Below, one piece after another: positions 51,390 to 61,374 of a DNA stretch of 64,000 nt; position 1 is the first letter of the stretch; the number at the start of each line of letters is the position of its first letter. A program made the position numbers and the translations under genes. Under the pieces are notes generated by a model, which made no database searches, was not told the origin of the DNA, and was given only the letters and a program-made list of their open reading frames with translations. Source of the stretch: Weeksellaceae bacterium (GTDB taxonomy: Bacteria > Bacteroidota > Bacteroidia > Flavobacteriales > Weeksellaceae); the NCBI GenBank assembly GCA_949788275.1, contig OX460916.1:744001-808000 (forward strand), written 5' to 3'.

Positions 51390-52805
51390 ATGGATTGTAT
51401 CTCGGTTTTTGATATGTTGAAGATTGGGGTTGGACCCTCTAGCTCACATACTTTGGGGCCATGGCGTGCCGCAGAAGCTTTTTTAAAGGAATTAAAAGCA
51501 GTGCATCTCTATGAACACATAGAAAGCATTCGCATCGACCTCTACGGCTCTTTATCGCTCACCGGTAAAGGACATGCTACCGACTATGCCGTGATGTTGG
51601 GGCTTAGTGGTGCTGACCCAGAATATGTTCCTGTCGATGATATATCCTCGATCATCGATGGTATAAAATCAACCAAGTCCATTAAAATAGGAGGTGATTA
51701 CGTGATCCATTTCGATCCCGAACAAGCGATTGTCTTCAACAGAGACTTTTTGCCTTATCATTCCAATGGCATGTGTTTTACGGCTGTTTGTAATGGTCAA
51801 GAAATTTCTTCAACCTTTTATTCCATTGGTGGTGGTTTTGTAACCAAAGAAGAGGAAGTGCCCGATGCAGCAACCATTACCCGTGATTTCCCGTTTCTAT
51901 TTCATACCTCGTTAGAATTACTCGCTTTCTGTAAGCAAGAAAATAAATCGATCGCCGAAATTATGTACGAAAACGAAAAATCGTTGCGTACCGAAGATCA
52001 AATTCATCACGAATTAATGCGCGTTTGGAATACCATGCTCGAATGTATGTACATAGGTTGTCATACTGAAGGAATACTTCCAGGTGGATTAAATGTAAAA
52101 CGGCGAGCTTACGATTTACACGAAAGTTTAAAAAGCGATCAACCCTATACAACCCCTCAGGAATGGCTACAAACCATTCGTAAAACCAAAGTTTACTTTA
52201 GACAAATCCTTAAATGGGTTAGTTGTTTCGCTTTGGCAGTGAATGAGGTCAATGCGTCTTTAGGTCGTGTGGTCACTGCGCCAACCAATGGGAGTGCAGG
52301 AGTAATCCCCGCCGTTTTAATGTATTATTTAGTCATCGACAATCATAAAGCCGGCGAAAAAGAAATTAAACAATTTCTAATGACAGCCGGTGTTATTGGC
52401 TCAATTTTTAAAAAAGGAGCAACCATTTCAGCTGCGATGGGTGGATGTCAAGCAGAGATTGGGGTTTCTTCAGCCATGGCTGCCGGAGCCTTGTGCGATT
52501 TATTAGGCGGTACACCCGCTCAAGTAACCATGGCTGCCGAAATAGCCATGGAGCATCACTTAGGGCTTACTTGTGATCCCATTGGTGGTTTAGTGCAAAT
52601 TCCTTGTATCGAGCGCAATACCATGGGGGCATTGAAAGCCATTAATGCAGCCGAATTAGCGCTGTCTACCGACCCGCTTAATGCGAAGGTTCCGTTAGAT
52701 AAAGTCGTTGAAACCATGTGGAAAACCGCTCAAGACATGAACAATAAGTACAAAGAAACCTCGGAAGGGGGATTAGCCGTGGCAGTGAACATCGCTGACT
52801 GTTAG
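51390..52805 (+). CDS. sdaA: L-serine ammonia-lyase (single-chain, iron-sulfur)
   Basis: This 471-aa enzyme deaminates L-serine to pyruvate. It has the N-terminal beta-domain block [20 protein letters not shown] and the catalytic C-terminal domain. The likely 4Fe-4S cysteines are C353 (in [20 protein letters not shown]), C395 (LTCDPIGG) and C406 ([14 protein letters not shown]). The length is that of the single-polypeptide form. It appears monocistronic, with a candidate promoter at 51355. Confidence 0.95.
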   Translation: MDCISVFDMLKIGVGPSSSHTLGPWRAAEAFLKELKAVHLYEHIESIRIDLYGSLSLTGKGHATDYAVMLGLSGADPEYVPVDDISSIIDGIKSTKSIKIGGDYVIHFDPEQAIVFNRDFLPYHSNGMCFTAVCNGQEISSTFYSIGGGFVTKEEEVPDAATITRDFPFLFHTSLELLAFCKQENKSIAEIMYENEKSLRTEDQIHHELMRVWNTMLECMYIGCHTEGILPGGLNVKRRAYDLHESLKSDQPYTTPQEWLQTIRKTKVYFRQILKWVSCFALAVNEVNASLGRVVTAPTNGSAGVIPAVLMYYLVIDNHKAGEKEIKQFLMTAGVIGSIFKKGATISAAMGGCQAEIGVSSAMAAGALCDLLGGTPAQVTMAAEIAMEHHLGLTCDPIGGLVQIPCIERNTMGALKAINAAELALSTDPLNAKVPLDKVVETMWKTAQDMNNKYKETSEGGLAVAVNIADC

Positions 52806-52853
52806 TCGCTACACATGTATAAATGAATAAAAAGAAGTAAATTTATCTACTTA

Positions 52854-52884
52854 TTTGTTAAATAGATAAATTTGCTTATCTTTG
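52854..52884 (+). promoter_or_regulatory. Strong candidate promoter for the DEAD-box helicase gene
   Basis: TTTG (52854-52857) and TATCTTTG (52877-52884) are 19 bases apart, a very good match to the Bacteroidota consensus. Transcription from here gives a 5' leader of ~165 nt before the ATG at 53055. Confidence 0.7.
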
Positions 52885-53054
52885 CACGGCTTTACGATGG
52901 TGTAAAGTACGGATGTTAAAGAATTCATTTAGGGATTTTTCGGCTGCTCAGCCATTTAATTTTATTCTTTCATATCTGTTGGCAAAATTTTAATTATAAA
53001 AAAAACCGGGATATGAAAATTTAAATGAATTTCATGCTCGGACATTTATCTAAC

Positions 53055-54929
53055 ATGATTACATTCAAAGAATTAGGTCTTCAACCAGAAATTTTATCTG
53101 CAGTAGAAGATATGGGATTCGTTACCCCATCACCCGTTCAAGAAAAAGCAATTCCTCAAATTTTATCTTCAACCCAAGATGTCATCGCATTGGCACAAAC
53201 TGGGACAGGAAAAACTGCTGCTTTTGGACTTCCAATTTTAAATCAGTTATCAACTGAATCAAGAGCGATTCAAGCTATCATCCTTTGTCCAACACGTGAA
53301 CTATGTTTACAAATTGCAAAGGAAATCGAAAGCTTCGCTAAATACATGGACAATGTAAGAATACAAGCTGTTTATGGTGGAGCTGACATCACTAAACAAA
53401 TTCGTGGTTTAAAAGATAACCCACAAATCGTTGTAGGAACACCAGGACGTACAATGGATTTAATTAAACGTAAAGCGTTAAAAATTAATGACATTACTTG
53501 GACTGTTTTAGATGAGGCAGATGAGATGTTAAACATGGGATTCCGTGATGATATCGACACTATCTTAGAAACTACACCTTCAGAGAAACAAACCTTATTG
53601 TTCTCAGCAACGATGCCGAATGAAGTTCGTCGTATTGCTTCTGAGTACATGAACTCTCCTGTAGAGATCTCTGTAAGTAAAACCAATATGGCTTCTAAAA
53701 ATATCGAGCACCATGTGTATATGGTTCGTGCAAACGATCGTTATTTAGCTTTAAAACGTTTAGCAGATTATTACCCTAATATTTACGGAATTATTTTCTG
53801 TAGAACTCGTCGTGAGGCGAAAGAAGTTTCTGATAAATTAATCCAAGATGGATATAATGCAGATGCTTTACACGGTGATTTATCTCAATCTCAACGTGAT
53901 TCAGTTATGGACAAGTTCCGTAGCCAAAACATTCAGTTATTAGTGGCAACTGATGTGGCTGCTCGTGGTATTGATATCAATGAGTTAACACACGTTATTA
54001 ACTATAACTTACCCGATGATCCTGAAGTCTATGTTCACCGTTCAGGTCGTACAGGACGTGCAGGTAACAGTGGTATTTCTATTATTATTTCACACTCTAG
54101 AGAAGGTCGTCGTATCAAGGAATTGGAACGTATGATGTCTGGAAAAATTGAAGCAAAAGAAATTCCTTCTGGTGAAGAAATCTGTGAAAAACGTTTATAC
54201 ACTTTGATTGAGAAAATTCAAAATATCGAAGTGAATCACGAACAAATCGATCCGTATATGGAAGCTGTTAACGAAAAATTAGCAGGTCTTGATCGCGATG
54301 AATTACTAAAACGTTTCGTTTCTGTTGAATTCAATGCTTTTATTGAATACTACAAAAATGCAAAAGACATCAATGCTGGATCTAGCGATTCTTCAGATGA
54401 TCGTCAACGTGGTGGTCGTCGTAATGGACGTGACTTCTCTCGTTTCTTTATTAACATCGGTCAAAAACATAACTTACGTGTTCCTAACTTAATTGGTTTA
54501 ATTAACGAACAAACTCGTAACAGAAACATCGAAATCGGAAAAATCGAAATTTTACGTAATTTCTCTTTCTTCGAAGTTGATACTCAATTCGAAGGACTAG
54601 TTTTAGAGTCTTTCAAAGACGCTAATCGTGATGGCGTTGAATTAGATGTACAAATCTCTAAACCAGAACCAGGACGTGGAGGATCTTCTGATCGTCGTTC
54701 AGGTGGTGGTGGATCAGATCGCCGCTCAGGTGGAGATCGTCCTTTTAGAGGAGGTGGATCATCAGATCGTCGCTCAGGTGGTGGTTCAGGTGAACGCTCT
54801 TCTTACAGAGGTAGTTCAGACCGTAACGGTGGTTCAGGTGAACGTCGTAGTAGTGGTTCAACTGGTGGTGGAGACCGCAGTCGCTATGGACGTGATTCTG
54901 GAGGTAGCAAGCAAAGAGGAGGGAGATAA
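53055..54929 (+). CDS. deaD: DEAD-box RNA helicase (CsdA/DeaD-like) with Gly/Arg/Ser-rich tail
   Basis: This 624-aa protein (start chosen at ATG 53055, MITFKELGL; an ATG at 53025 is in frame) carries every DEAD-box motif. They are the Q motif, AQTGTGKT near residue 48, DEAD near 153, SAT near 185, ATDVAARGID near 297, and HRSGRTGRAG near 327. A DbpA-type RNA-binding domain lies near residues 455-535. The last ~75 residues are a low-complexity tail of RGG/DRRSGG repeats, expected to bind RNA. Such helicases unwind structured RNA in ribosome biogenesis or at low temperature. The long leader fits post-transcriptional control. Confidence 0.93.
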   Translation: MITFKELGLQPEILSAVEDMGFVTPSPVQEKAIPQILSSTQDVIALAQTGTGKTAAFGLPILNQLSTESRAIQAIILCPTRELCLQIAKEIESFAKYMDNVRIQAVYGGADITKQIRGLKDNPQIVVGTPGRTMDLIKRKALKINDITWTVLDEADEMLNMGFRDDIDTILETTPSEKQTLLFSATMPNEVRRIASEYMNSPVEISVSKTNMASKNIEHHVYMVRANDRYLALKRLADYYPNIYGIIFCRTRREAKEVSDKLIQDGYNADALHGDLSQSQRDSVMDKFRSQNIQLLVATDVAARGIDINELTHVINYNLPDDPEVYVHRSGRTGRAGNSGISIIISHSREGRRIKELERMMSGKIEAKEIPSGEEICEKRLYTLIEKIQNIEVNHEQIDPYMEAVNEKLAGLDRDELLKRFVSVEFNAFIEYYKNAKDINAGSSDSSDDRQRGGRRNGRDFSRFFINIGQKHNLRVPNLIGLINEQTRNRNIEIGKIEILRNFSFFEVDTQFEGLVLESFKDANRDGVELDVQISKPEPGRGGSSDRRSGGGGSDRRSGGDRPFRGGGSSDRRSGGGSGERSSYRGSSDRNGGSGERRSSGSTGGGDRSRYGRDSGGSKQRGGR

Positions 54930-54953
54930 TTCTCCTAACACATAAGAGTTTAA

Positions 54954-54988
54954 AAAGGGATGATTTGTATAAATCATCCCTTTTTTTT
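54954..54988 (+). terminator. Intrinsic terminator after the DEAD-box helicase gene
   Basis: The 13-bp stem AAAGGGATGATTT (54954-54966) with AAATCATCCCTTT (54971-54983) has loop GTAT and is followed by a T run. Confidence 0.92.
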
Positions 54989-55047
54989 GTCTGAAATCTT
55001 TATCACTGGAAATATTTTATATATTGTATGCTACAAAACCAAAAAAA

Positions 55048-56745
55048 ATGACAGCATTTAATTTATTCCAGACGCTCCGTTCGAGCATCCAAGATGAAAA
55101 TTTCGAGAACTTACACCGCATTAAATTGTTTAAACCCGAAGAATTCAATTGGGTTCGTGATATTTTCGAGCCTTATAACGTTGCCCAACTTGGGGAACAA
55201 ACTGGACTGGTATGGCGCTTTGAAGACCAACGCCTTGAATTAACCTTCCTCGAAATTTCTCAAAAAAGTAACCAATTCCTTAATTTTCTCCGTAAACATG
55301 GTATTCAACAAGGGGATAAATTGTTTTCACAATTACCACTTGTTCCCATAAATTGGATGGCTTATTTAGCAGCTATTAAAGGGGGATATATTATTATTCC
55401 TGCGGCAACCACCTTAGAGAGTAGAGATCTCACTTTTCGGTTCGAATCATCTTTTCCACAGGTGGTTTTGGCCGATCAAGCCAATGCAGAAAAAATAGAT
55501 ACGGCTGAAGGGAAATTTGAACAAAAAATTCAACTGAAATTGATCACTGAAGGGGAGAGACCTGGATGGGTAAACGTAGCCGAAATTGATCGCGAGTCGA
55601 TAACAGCCGAGGCGGCGATAACCAAACCCGACGATGATTTATTTTACTTTTTCACATCGGGAACCACCGGAATGCCTAAAGTGGTTGTTCATACCCATTA
55701 TTCTTATCCGCTTGGCTCATTAACGACCGCTTCGTGGGTAGGCATGAAAGAAGGGGATGTTCATTATAATATTTCTCAACCAGGTTGGGCTAAATTCTTC
55801 TGGTCAAGTTTTTTTGCTCCCTGGAATATGGGCGCGACCATTCTGGGTTTACACAGCACAAAGTTTAGTGCCAAAGAACAATTACAAACTTTAGCTGACG
55901 AAAAGGTGACGACGTTTTGTGCACCGCCAACAGCTCTGCGTTCCCTTATTTTGGAAGATTTATCCGCGTATTCGTTTAGCCTCCGCCAATGCGTCGCCGC
56001 AGGTGAACCGCTTAATCCAGAGATTATCGATGTATGGAAAGCAGGGACAGGAATCATTTTGCGCGATGGCTATGGCCAATCAGAAACCACCGCCATTATT
56101 GCAAACCTGCCGCATATGCATATTAAATACGGTTCGATGGGTAAACCCGCGTTTTTGTATGATGTGGTGATTGCCGATGATCATGGAAATCATATGGCAA
56201 CGGGTGAAGAAGGAAATATTTGCATTAAGTTTGACCAAGATACAGTGAGTGGAATTTTTAAAACCTATTTAATTCAGAAAGATAAAATGGCCAGTGTATT
56301 TAAACATGGTCTTTATTATACCGGGGATAAAGCCTACCAAGATGAAGATGGTTATGTATGGTTTGTCGGCCGCGATGATGATGTGATAAAAGCCTCTGAT
56401 TTTAGAGTAGGGCCTTTCGAAGTAGAGAGTGTATTATTGGAACACCCTGCGGTTATTGAAGCTGCTGTGGTAGCAAGTCCACATCCTACCCGGAGCAATG
56501 CCGTGAAAGCTTTTGTTATATTAGGGGCCGGGCAAGTGCCTTCAAAGGAACTTGCAGAACAACTCTTTACGTATGCTGAGGATCATCTCGCACGTTATAA
56601 AATACCGCGAATTGTTCAATTTGTAGAAATATTGCCTAAAACGATTTCGGGTAAAATACGACGGGTCGAATTAAGAAGCCAAGAAGCCATTGATAAACAA
56701 CAAAAAGTAAGTATTCATCAAGAATATTTTCACGATAAATATTAA
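55048..56745 (+). CDS. Medium-chain acyl-CoA synthetase-like AMP-dependent ligase
   Basis: This ~565-aa protein (ATG 55048 chosen, MTAFNLFQ; an in-frame start at 55024 is less likely) activates a carboxylic acid to its CoA thioester through an adenylate. It has the P-loop-like A3 motif FFTSGTTGMPKVVVHTHYSY near residue 205, the A5 motif ILRDGYGQSETTAII near 337, YYTGDKAYQDEDGYVWFVGR near 428, and the catalytic lysine block LPKTISGKIRRVELR near 533. The family resemblance is to ACSM-type enzymes; the exact acid is unknown. A terminator hairpin follows. Confidence 0.87.
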   Translation: MTAFNLFQTLRSSIQDENFENLHRIKLFKPEEFNWVRDIFEPYNVAQLGEQTGLVWRFEDQRLELTFLEISQKSNQFLNFLRKHGIQQGDKLFSQLPLVPINWMAYLAAIKGGYIIIPAATTLESRDLTFRFESSFPQVVLADQANAEKIDTAEGKFEQKIQLKLITEGERPGWVNVAEIDRESITAEAAITKPDDDLFYFFTSGTTGMPKVVVHTHYSYPLGSLTTASWVGMKEGDVHYNISQPGWAKFFWSSFFAPWNMGATILGLHSTKFSAKEQLQTLADEKVTTFCAPPTALRSLILEDLSAYSFSLRQCVAAGEPLNPEIIDVWKAGTGIILRDGYGQSETTAIIANLPHMHIKYGSMGKPAFLYDVVIADDHGNHMATGEEGNICIKFDQDTVSGIFKTYLIQKDKMASVFKHGLYYTGDKAYQDEDGYVWFVGRDDDVIKASDFRVGPFEVESVLLEHPAVIEAAVVASPHPTRSNAVKAFVILGAGQVPSKELAEQLFTYAEDHLARYKIPRIVQFVEILPKTISGKIRRVELRSQEAIDKQQKVSIHQEYFHDKY

Positions 56746-56752
56746 ATAGGCG

Positions 56753-56779
56753 AAGCTTTCCGAAAGGAAAGCTTTTTTG
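56753..56779 (+). terminator. Intrinsic terminator after the acyl-CoA synthetase gene
   Basis: The stem AAGCTTTCC (56753-56761) with GGAAAGCTT (56766-56774) has a GAAA loop and is followed by a T run. Confidence 0.85.
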
Positions 56780-56834
56780 ATTTGAACGGATGTTGCCTAA
56801 AAAAGTCGTAAATTTATGTAGCAAATTAAATGAA

Positions 56835-57833
56835 ATGGAAAAATTAAAAAATATAGCCTATTCCGTATTAGATCTAGCCTCTGTTCGTGAGGGTGATACC
56901 TATGGTCAGACGTTTCAACATAGCATCGATAATGCCAAGTTTGTAGAAGAACTTGGCTTTACGCGCTACTGGCTTTCAGAACATCACAATATGGAAAACG
57001 TAGCCAGTTCTGCAACCTCTATATTGATTGGGCATGTGGCTCATGCCACGCATCGAATGAGAATTGGTTCGGGCGGAATCATGCTTCCTAATCACACCAC
57101 TTTATCGGTCGCCGAACAATTTGGTACACTTGAAGCGTTGCATCCACACCGAATTGATTTAGGTTTGGGGCGTGCCCCTGGGACCGATCCCAACACAGCT
57201 GCTGCATTACGCCGAGGTGATAACTTTATGCACTATAATTTTGAAGCCGAAATCAAAGATCTTCAACGCTATTTTTCAACATCCAATAAAGAGAGTAAGG
57301 TACGTGCTTTTCCTGGAGAAGGTGCAGATGTGCCTTTGTATATCTTAGGTTCTAGTACAGATAGTGCTTATTTAGCAGCCTCTTTGGGTCTTCCTTATGC
57401 TTTCGCTGGTCATTTCGCACCCCATCAATTCTACGATGCTATCGCTATTTATCGAGCAAACTTCAAACCTTCTGATGCATTAAAAGAACCTTATGTAATG
57501 ATCTGTGTGAATGTGATTGCTGCCTATTCCGATGAAGAAGCCCACTACCTATCGATGTCTCTTTACCAAAGCTTTCTGAATATCATCACCAACAGAAGAC
57601 AAGCCATTGTGGCTCCAGAACACACCCAATTGGAGTTGGCTTCACACGAACAAAAAATGCAATTAAAAGCGATGACAGCCCTTACATTCGTCGGCTGCAA
57701 GTCGACCCTAACCGCTAGTTTTGGCCAATTCCTAATCGATAGTAATGTGCAAGAAGTGATTATTAATTCAGGGATTTTTGACCAAAAAGCAAAACGAAAA
57801 TCCTACCAAATCATAAGCGATTTGTTCAAATAG
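56835..57833 (+). CDS. LLM-class (luciferase-like) flavin-dependent oxidoreductase
   Basis: This ~332-aa protein (start at ATG 56835, MEKLKNIAYSVLD; the upstream ATG at 56790 would add 15 poorly conserved residues covering the likely promoter) is a luciferase-like TIM barrel. Typical parts are NAKFVEELGFTRYWLSEHHN near residue 31, RMRIGSGGIMLPNHTTLSVA near 72, QFGTLEALHPHRIDLGLGRA near 94, and LPYAFAGHFAP near 182. Such enzymes use reduced flavin, usually FMN; the substrate is unknown. It precedes the prenyl synthase gene by ~40 bp. Confidence 0.9.
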   Translation: MEKLKNIAYSVLDLASVREGDTYGQTFQHSIDNAKFVEELGFTRYWLSEHHNMENVASSATSILIGHVAHATHRMRIGSGGIMLPNHTTLSVAEQFGTLEALHPHRIDLGLGRAPGTDPNTAAALRRGDNFMHYNFEAEIKDLQRYFSTSNKESKVRAFPGEGADVPLYILGSSTDSAYLAASLGLPYAFAGHFAPHQFYDAIAIYRANFKPSDALKEPYVMICVNVIAAYSDEEAHYLSMSLYQSFLNIITNRRQAIVAPEHTQLELASHEQKMQLKAMTALTFVGCKSTLTASFGQFLIDSNVQEVIINSGIFDQKAKRKSYQIISDLFK

Positions 57834-57838
57834 TCTAT

Positions 57839-57846
57839 TATCTTTG
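57839..57846 (+). promoter_or_regulatory. Candidate -7 box TATCTTTG for the polyprenyl synthetase gene
   Basis: TATCTTTG fits TAnnTTTG, 29 bases before the ATG at 57876 and just after the stop of the luciferase-like gene. Confidence 0.5.
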
Positions 57847-57875
57847 TTAACCTTTAATTATTAGTAAAAAATACC

Positions 57876-58847
57876 ATGTACGCACTAGATAAATTTCACG
57901 AATTAATTCATCAAGGAATCGAAGATAATCCTTTGATTAAATCACCAAACGAACTATACGAACCCATCGATTATATCTTACAAATCGGGGGTAAACGTAT
58001 TCGTCCAGTGATTGTTCTTTTAGGAACCGATCTATTTGATGGCGATGTGAAACAAGCCGTTAAACCTTCTTTGGCGATAGAATACTTTCATAACTTCTCG
58101 TTAATGCATGATGATATTATGGATGATGCGCCCTTGAGAAGAGGAAAACAAACCGTTCATGAAAAATACAATGTCAATACAGCCATTCTTTCAGGAGATG
58201 CTTTATTGATTAAAGCCTATGAGGCGCTTGAAGACCTCGAACCTGCCCTGTTTAAAACCGTGACTAAATTGTTCACAAAAACAGCTCTAGAGTTGTGTGA
58301 AGGTCAACAAATGGACATTAATTTCGAAACCCAAGACGATGTCACCTATGATGATTATATTCAAATGATCTCTATGAAAACAGGGGTCTTGGTCGCTGCA
58401 TCCCTTAAAATTGGGGCATTGATCGCAGGGGCTTCTGAAAAAGATGCGGACATGATTTACAATTATGGACTAAATTTAGGAATAGCCTACCAGCTGAAAG
58501 ATGATTATCTCGATGTTTTTGGTAACCTAGAGCATTTAGGCAAAAAACATGCAGGCGATATCTTTGAAAATAAAAAAACAATCCTTTATTTATCGGCCCT
58601 TGAAGCAGCCAACGATAAAGAAAGAAAAGAGTTGTTGTTTTGGTATGGTCTAAAAACAGATAACGTCGATAAGGTCTACGCCATTGAAAAACTATTTCGT
58701 AAACTAAACGTTCACCGCACCCTTGCAACCTTAATTAGAGAATATACCAACAAAGCCCAAGCTATTTTAAATGATATTGATGTAGCTGAAGAGAAAAAAG
58801 GCTATTTAAAAGAATTAAGTGAAATCTTAATTGATCGTCAAGGTTAA
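57876..58847 (+). CDS. Polyprenyl (trans-isoprenyl) diphosphate synthase
   Basis: This 323-aa enzyme extends allylic diphosphates with isopentenyl diphosphate. The first Asp-rich motif is in LMHDDIMDDAPLRRGKQTVH near residue 77, with the conserved GGKRIRPVIVLL upstream near 38. The second Asp-rich motif is YQLKDDYLDVFG near 205. The length fits a medium-chain synthase such as farnesyl- or geranylgeranyl-diphosphate synthase; the chain length cannot be read reliably. It is followed by the GSCFA gene with almost no gap, so the run to tatD looks like an operon. Confidence 0.92.
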   Translation: MYALDKFHELIHQGIEDNPLIKSPNELYEPIDYILQIGGKRIRPVIVLLGTDLFDGDVKQAVKPSLAIEYFHNFSLMHDDIMDDAPLRRGKQTVHEKYNVNTAILSGDALLIKAYEALEDLEPALFKTVTKLFTKTALELCEGQQMDINFETQDDVTYDDYIQMISMKTGVLVAASLKIGALIAGASEKDADMIYNYGLNLGIAYQLKDDYLDVFGNLEHLGKKHAGDIFENKKTILYLSALEAANDKERKELLFWYGLKTDNVDKVYAIEKLFRKLNVHRTLATLIREYTNKAQAILNDIDVAEEKKGYLKELSEILIDRQG

Positions 58848-58853
58848 TTGGTT

Positions 58854-59843
58854 ATGAAATTCAGAACCGAATTAAAGATTGCTCCGAACGACTTTCAACT
58901 GGATCACGACCAGAAGATGATTAGCTTTGGGTCGTGTTTCGCTCAGGAAATGAGTGAACGAATGCGCGCTTTGAAATTTGATGTGCTAAATAACCCATTT
59001 GGTATATTATTTCATCCATTGGCCATTGAAAATGCCCTCACCAGAATACATACCCAAATTCCTTATTCGTCCAATGATATTTTTCAATTAGACGACGTGT
59101 TCTTTAGTTGGGATCACCATTCATCGTTTAATTCTTCGAGTGCCGATGAAACCCTCGATAAGATCAATGCAGCCCTTGTTGAAGCCTATGCGTATTTACA
59201 AGATGCCGATGTTGTGCTTTTAACATTTGCCACGTCGTGGGTATACAAAATTAAAGAATTGGATGTGGTGGTTGCCAATTGCCATAAAGTTCCGGGAGAT
59301 AATTTTCAGAAAGTTCTCTTATCCGACAAACAGATTAAAGAAGCTTTCAATAACACCTTTGATCTGATTAGTCAATTGGCTCCCAATGCAAAGATCCTTG
59401 TTTCTGTTAGTCCTGTTCGCCATTTAAAAGACGGTATGGTCGAAAATAATGTGAGCAAGGCTAAGTTGATTAGTGCTTTGTATGAAGCTTCGATGAGTTT
59501 TGATGAAGTCACTTATTTCCCCGCATACGAATTACTTATGGACGATTTACGCGATTATCGCTTCTATGCCGATGATTTACTTCACCCCAGTCGTGAGGCT
59601 GTGAATTATATCTGGGAAAAATTCAGCGATGCGTATTTTCAACCCGAGACAAAACACCTTATAAAGCGAATTCAACAAATTAATGCCTCCCTACACCACC
59701 GAGCATTCAATGAGCAGACCGAAGCTCACCAACAATTTTTAAAAAACACTTACGAAACGATGCAGTCCTTGGAACGTGAAAACGCTTCTTTGGATTTTTC
59801 AAAAGAAAAAGCATCCATCCATCAAAAAATACAACCATGTTAA
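58854..59843 (+). CDS. GSCFA-domain protein
   Basis: This 329-aa protein (ATG 58854 chosen; TTG 58848 is in frame) has the family signature MISFGSCFAQEMSERMRALK near residue 23, then NPFGILFHPLAIENALTRIH. GSCFA proteins belong to the SGNH-hydrolase superfamily. The later LFSVSPVRH-like region (ILVSVSPVRHLKDG near 182) and DDLLHPSREAVNYIWEKF near 240 carry the Asp/His pair. The substrate is unknown. It begins six bases after the prenyl synthase stop and overlaps tatD by seven bases. Confidence 0.9.
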   Translation: MKFRTELKIAPNDFQLDHDQKMISFGSCFAQEMSERMRALKFDVLNNPFGILFHPLAIENALTRIHTQIPYSSNDIFQLDDVFFSWDHHSSFNSSSADETLDKINAALVEAYAYLQDADVVLLTFATSWVYKIKELDVVVANCHKVPGDNFQKVLLSDKQIKEAFNNTFDLISQLAPNAKILVSVSPVRHLKDGMVENNVSKAKLISALYEASMSFDEVTYFPAYELLMDDLRDYRFYADDLLHPSREAVNYIWEKFSDAYFQPETKHLIKRIQQINASLHHRAFNEQTEAHQQFLKNTYETMQSLERENASLDFSKEKASIHQKIQPC

Positions 59844-60604
59844 TCGATACGCATACGCATTTATATAGCGAGCAATTTGATCAAGATATTGATCAAGTGA
59901 TTGCCCGAGCAAAAGAAAAAGGAGTAGAGCGTTTTTACCTTCCAGCCATCGATAAATCGTATACACAACGAATGTTGGCGCTTGAAAAAAAATACCCTGA
60001 AGAGATGCGTCTAATGACAGGGTTACACCCTTGTTCTGTACATCCCGATACAGTTGAAGAGGAATTAGATCACGTACACCATTGGCTCAACCTTCGTTCT
60101 TTTACGGCTGTAGGTGAAATTGGAATCGATTTGTATTGGGACAAAGCTTATTTAAAAGAGCAACAAATGGCTTTTAAACGACAAATTGAATGGGCCAAAG
60201 AAAAAAACCTTCCCATCGTTATTCATTGCCGCGATGCTTTTGAAGAAGTCTTCGAAGTGTTGGAAGAGGTAAAGGATGATCGGTTATTTGGTGTTTTCCA
60301 TTGTTTTTCGGGAACAAAGCACGATGCTCAAAGAGCCATCGATTTTAATCTTAAGTTAGGGATTGGTGGTGTAGTGACTTTTAAAAATGGAGGAATTGAT
60401 CAATTTCTGGGTGAATTTGATATCAAACATATCGTTTTAGAAACGGATTCTCCTTATTTAGCACCGGTTCCATTTCGTGGAAAACGGAATGAGAGTAGCT
60501 ATTTAGAGAAAATATCAGGTAAATTGGTCGATATTTTTCAACGCCCACTACAAGAAATAGAACAAATTACAACAAAAAACGCCTTAGACATTTTTGAACG
60601 TTAG
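59837..60604 (+). CDS. tatD: TatD-family metal-dependent hydrolase (DNase)
   Basis: This 255-aa TIM-barrel enzyme has the full TatD metal site. The ligands are the N-terminal DTHTHLY, the central GEIGIDLYWD near residue 94, PIVIHCRDAFEEV near 127, GVFHCFSGTKHDAQR near 152 and LETDSPYLAPVPFRGKRNES near 201. Family members are 3'-5' exonucleases acting on DNA or RNA ends, and some are D-aminoacyl-tRNA deacylases. The start overlaps the GSCFA gene. The length is normal. Confidence 0.93.
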   Translation: MLIDTHTHLYSEQFDQDIDQVIARAKEKGVERFYLPAIDKSYTQRMLALEKKYPEEMRLMTGLHPCSVHPDTVEEELDHVHHWLNLRSFTAVGEIGIDLYWDKAYLKEQQMAFKRQIEWAKEKNLPIVIHCRDAFEEVFEVLEEVKDDRLFGVFHCFSGTKHDAQRAIDFNLKLGIGGVVTFKNGGIDQFLGEFDIKHIVLETDSPYLAPVPFRGKRNESSYLEKISGKLVDIFQRPLQEIEQITTKNALDIFER

Positions 60605-60624
60605 TAGAAATTAAATAGTTCAAT

Positions 60625-60632
60625 TATATTTG
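60625..60632 (+). promoter_or_regulatory. Candidate -7 box TATATTTG for pyrH
   Basis: TATATTTG fits TAnnTTTG, 20 bases before the pyrH ATG at 60653, in the 48-bp gap after tatD. Confidence 0.5.
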
Positions 60633-60652
60633 CAAAAGAAAACCTTTGAATA

Positions 60653-61363
60653 ATGAAATATAAAAGAGTACTCCTTAAATTAAGTGGAGAAGCATTAATG
60701 GGAGAATTACAATACGGAATTGATCCTGTGATGTTGAAACAATATGCCCAACAAATCAAAGAAGTAGCCGATTTAGGGTGTGAAATTGCCATTGTAATTG
60801 GAGGTGGAAATATCTTCAGAGGCGTTCAAGGTGTTGCGTCGGGAATGGACCGTGTACAAGGAGATTATATGGGAATGCTTGCAACCGTTATTAACAGTAT
60901 GGCTTTGCAAGGTGCTCTTGAAGATGAAGGGGTTTATACCCGTCTTCAAACAGCGATTCGTATGGAACAAATCGCCGAACCTTTTATCAAACGTCGTGCA
61001 ACGCGTCATTTAGAAAAAGGAAGAGTGGTTATCTTTGGTGCAGGAACCGGTAACCCTTATTTTACAACCGATACTGCGGCGGTTTTACGCGCCATTGAAA
61101 TTAATGCCGATGTCATCTTAAAAGGTACGCGTGTCGATGGAATTTATACGGCTGATCCTGAAAAAGATCCTACAGCAGAAAAATTCACGAAAATTTCATA
61201 CCATGAAGTCTATGAAAAAGACTTAAAAGTGATGGATATGACCGCTTTTACCTTGAGTGAAGAAAATAACTTACCAATTATTGTATTCGATATGAATACA
61301 AGTGGTAACTTAAAGAAATTATTAATAGAAGGAAACGTAGGTACGTTAGTAACCAATAATTAA
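60653..61363 (+). CDS. pyrH: UMP kinase
   Basis: This 236-aa enzyme phosphorylates UMP to UDP. Family motifs are [20 protein letters not shown] at the N-terminus, [20 protein letters not shown] near residue 45, [20 protein letters not shown] near 125, and [20 protein letters not shown] near 154. The length is normal. It is followed after 11 bases by frr, the usual pyrH-frr pair. Confidence 0.97.
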   Translation: MKYKRVLLKLSGEALMGELQYGIDPVMLKQYAQQIKEVADLGCEIAIVIGGGNIFRGVQGVASGMDRVQGDYMGMLATVINSMALQGALEDEGVYTRLQTAIRMEQIAEPFIKRRATRHLEKGRVVIFGAGTGNPYFTTDTAAVLRAIEINADVILKGTRVDGIYTADPEKDPTAEKFTKISYHEVYEKDLKVMDMTAFTLSEENNLPIIVFDMNTSGNLKKLLIEGNVGTLVTNN

Positions 61364-61374
61364 ATCCACCAACA

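Noticed and set aside
54646-54945. 99-aa ORF overlapping the helicase tail
   Set aside because: It is a shifted-frame reading of the low-complexity Gly/Arg/Ser repeats and is Val/Gln-rich as expected from that.
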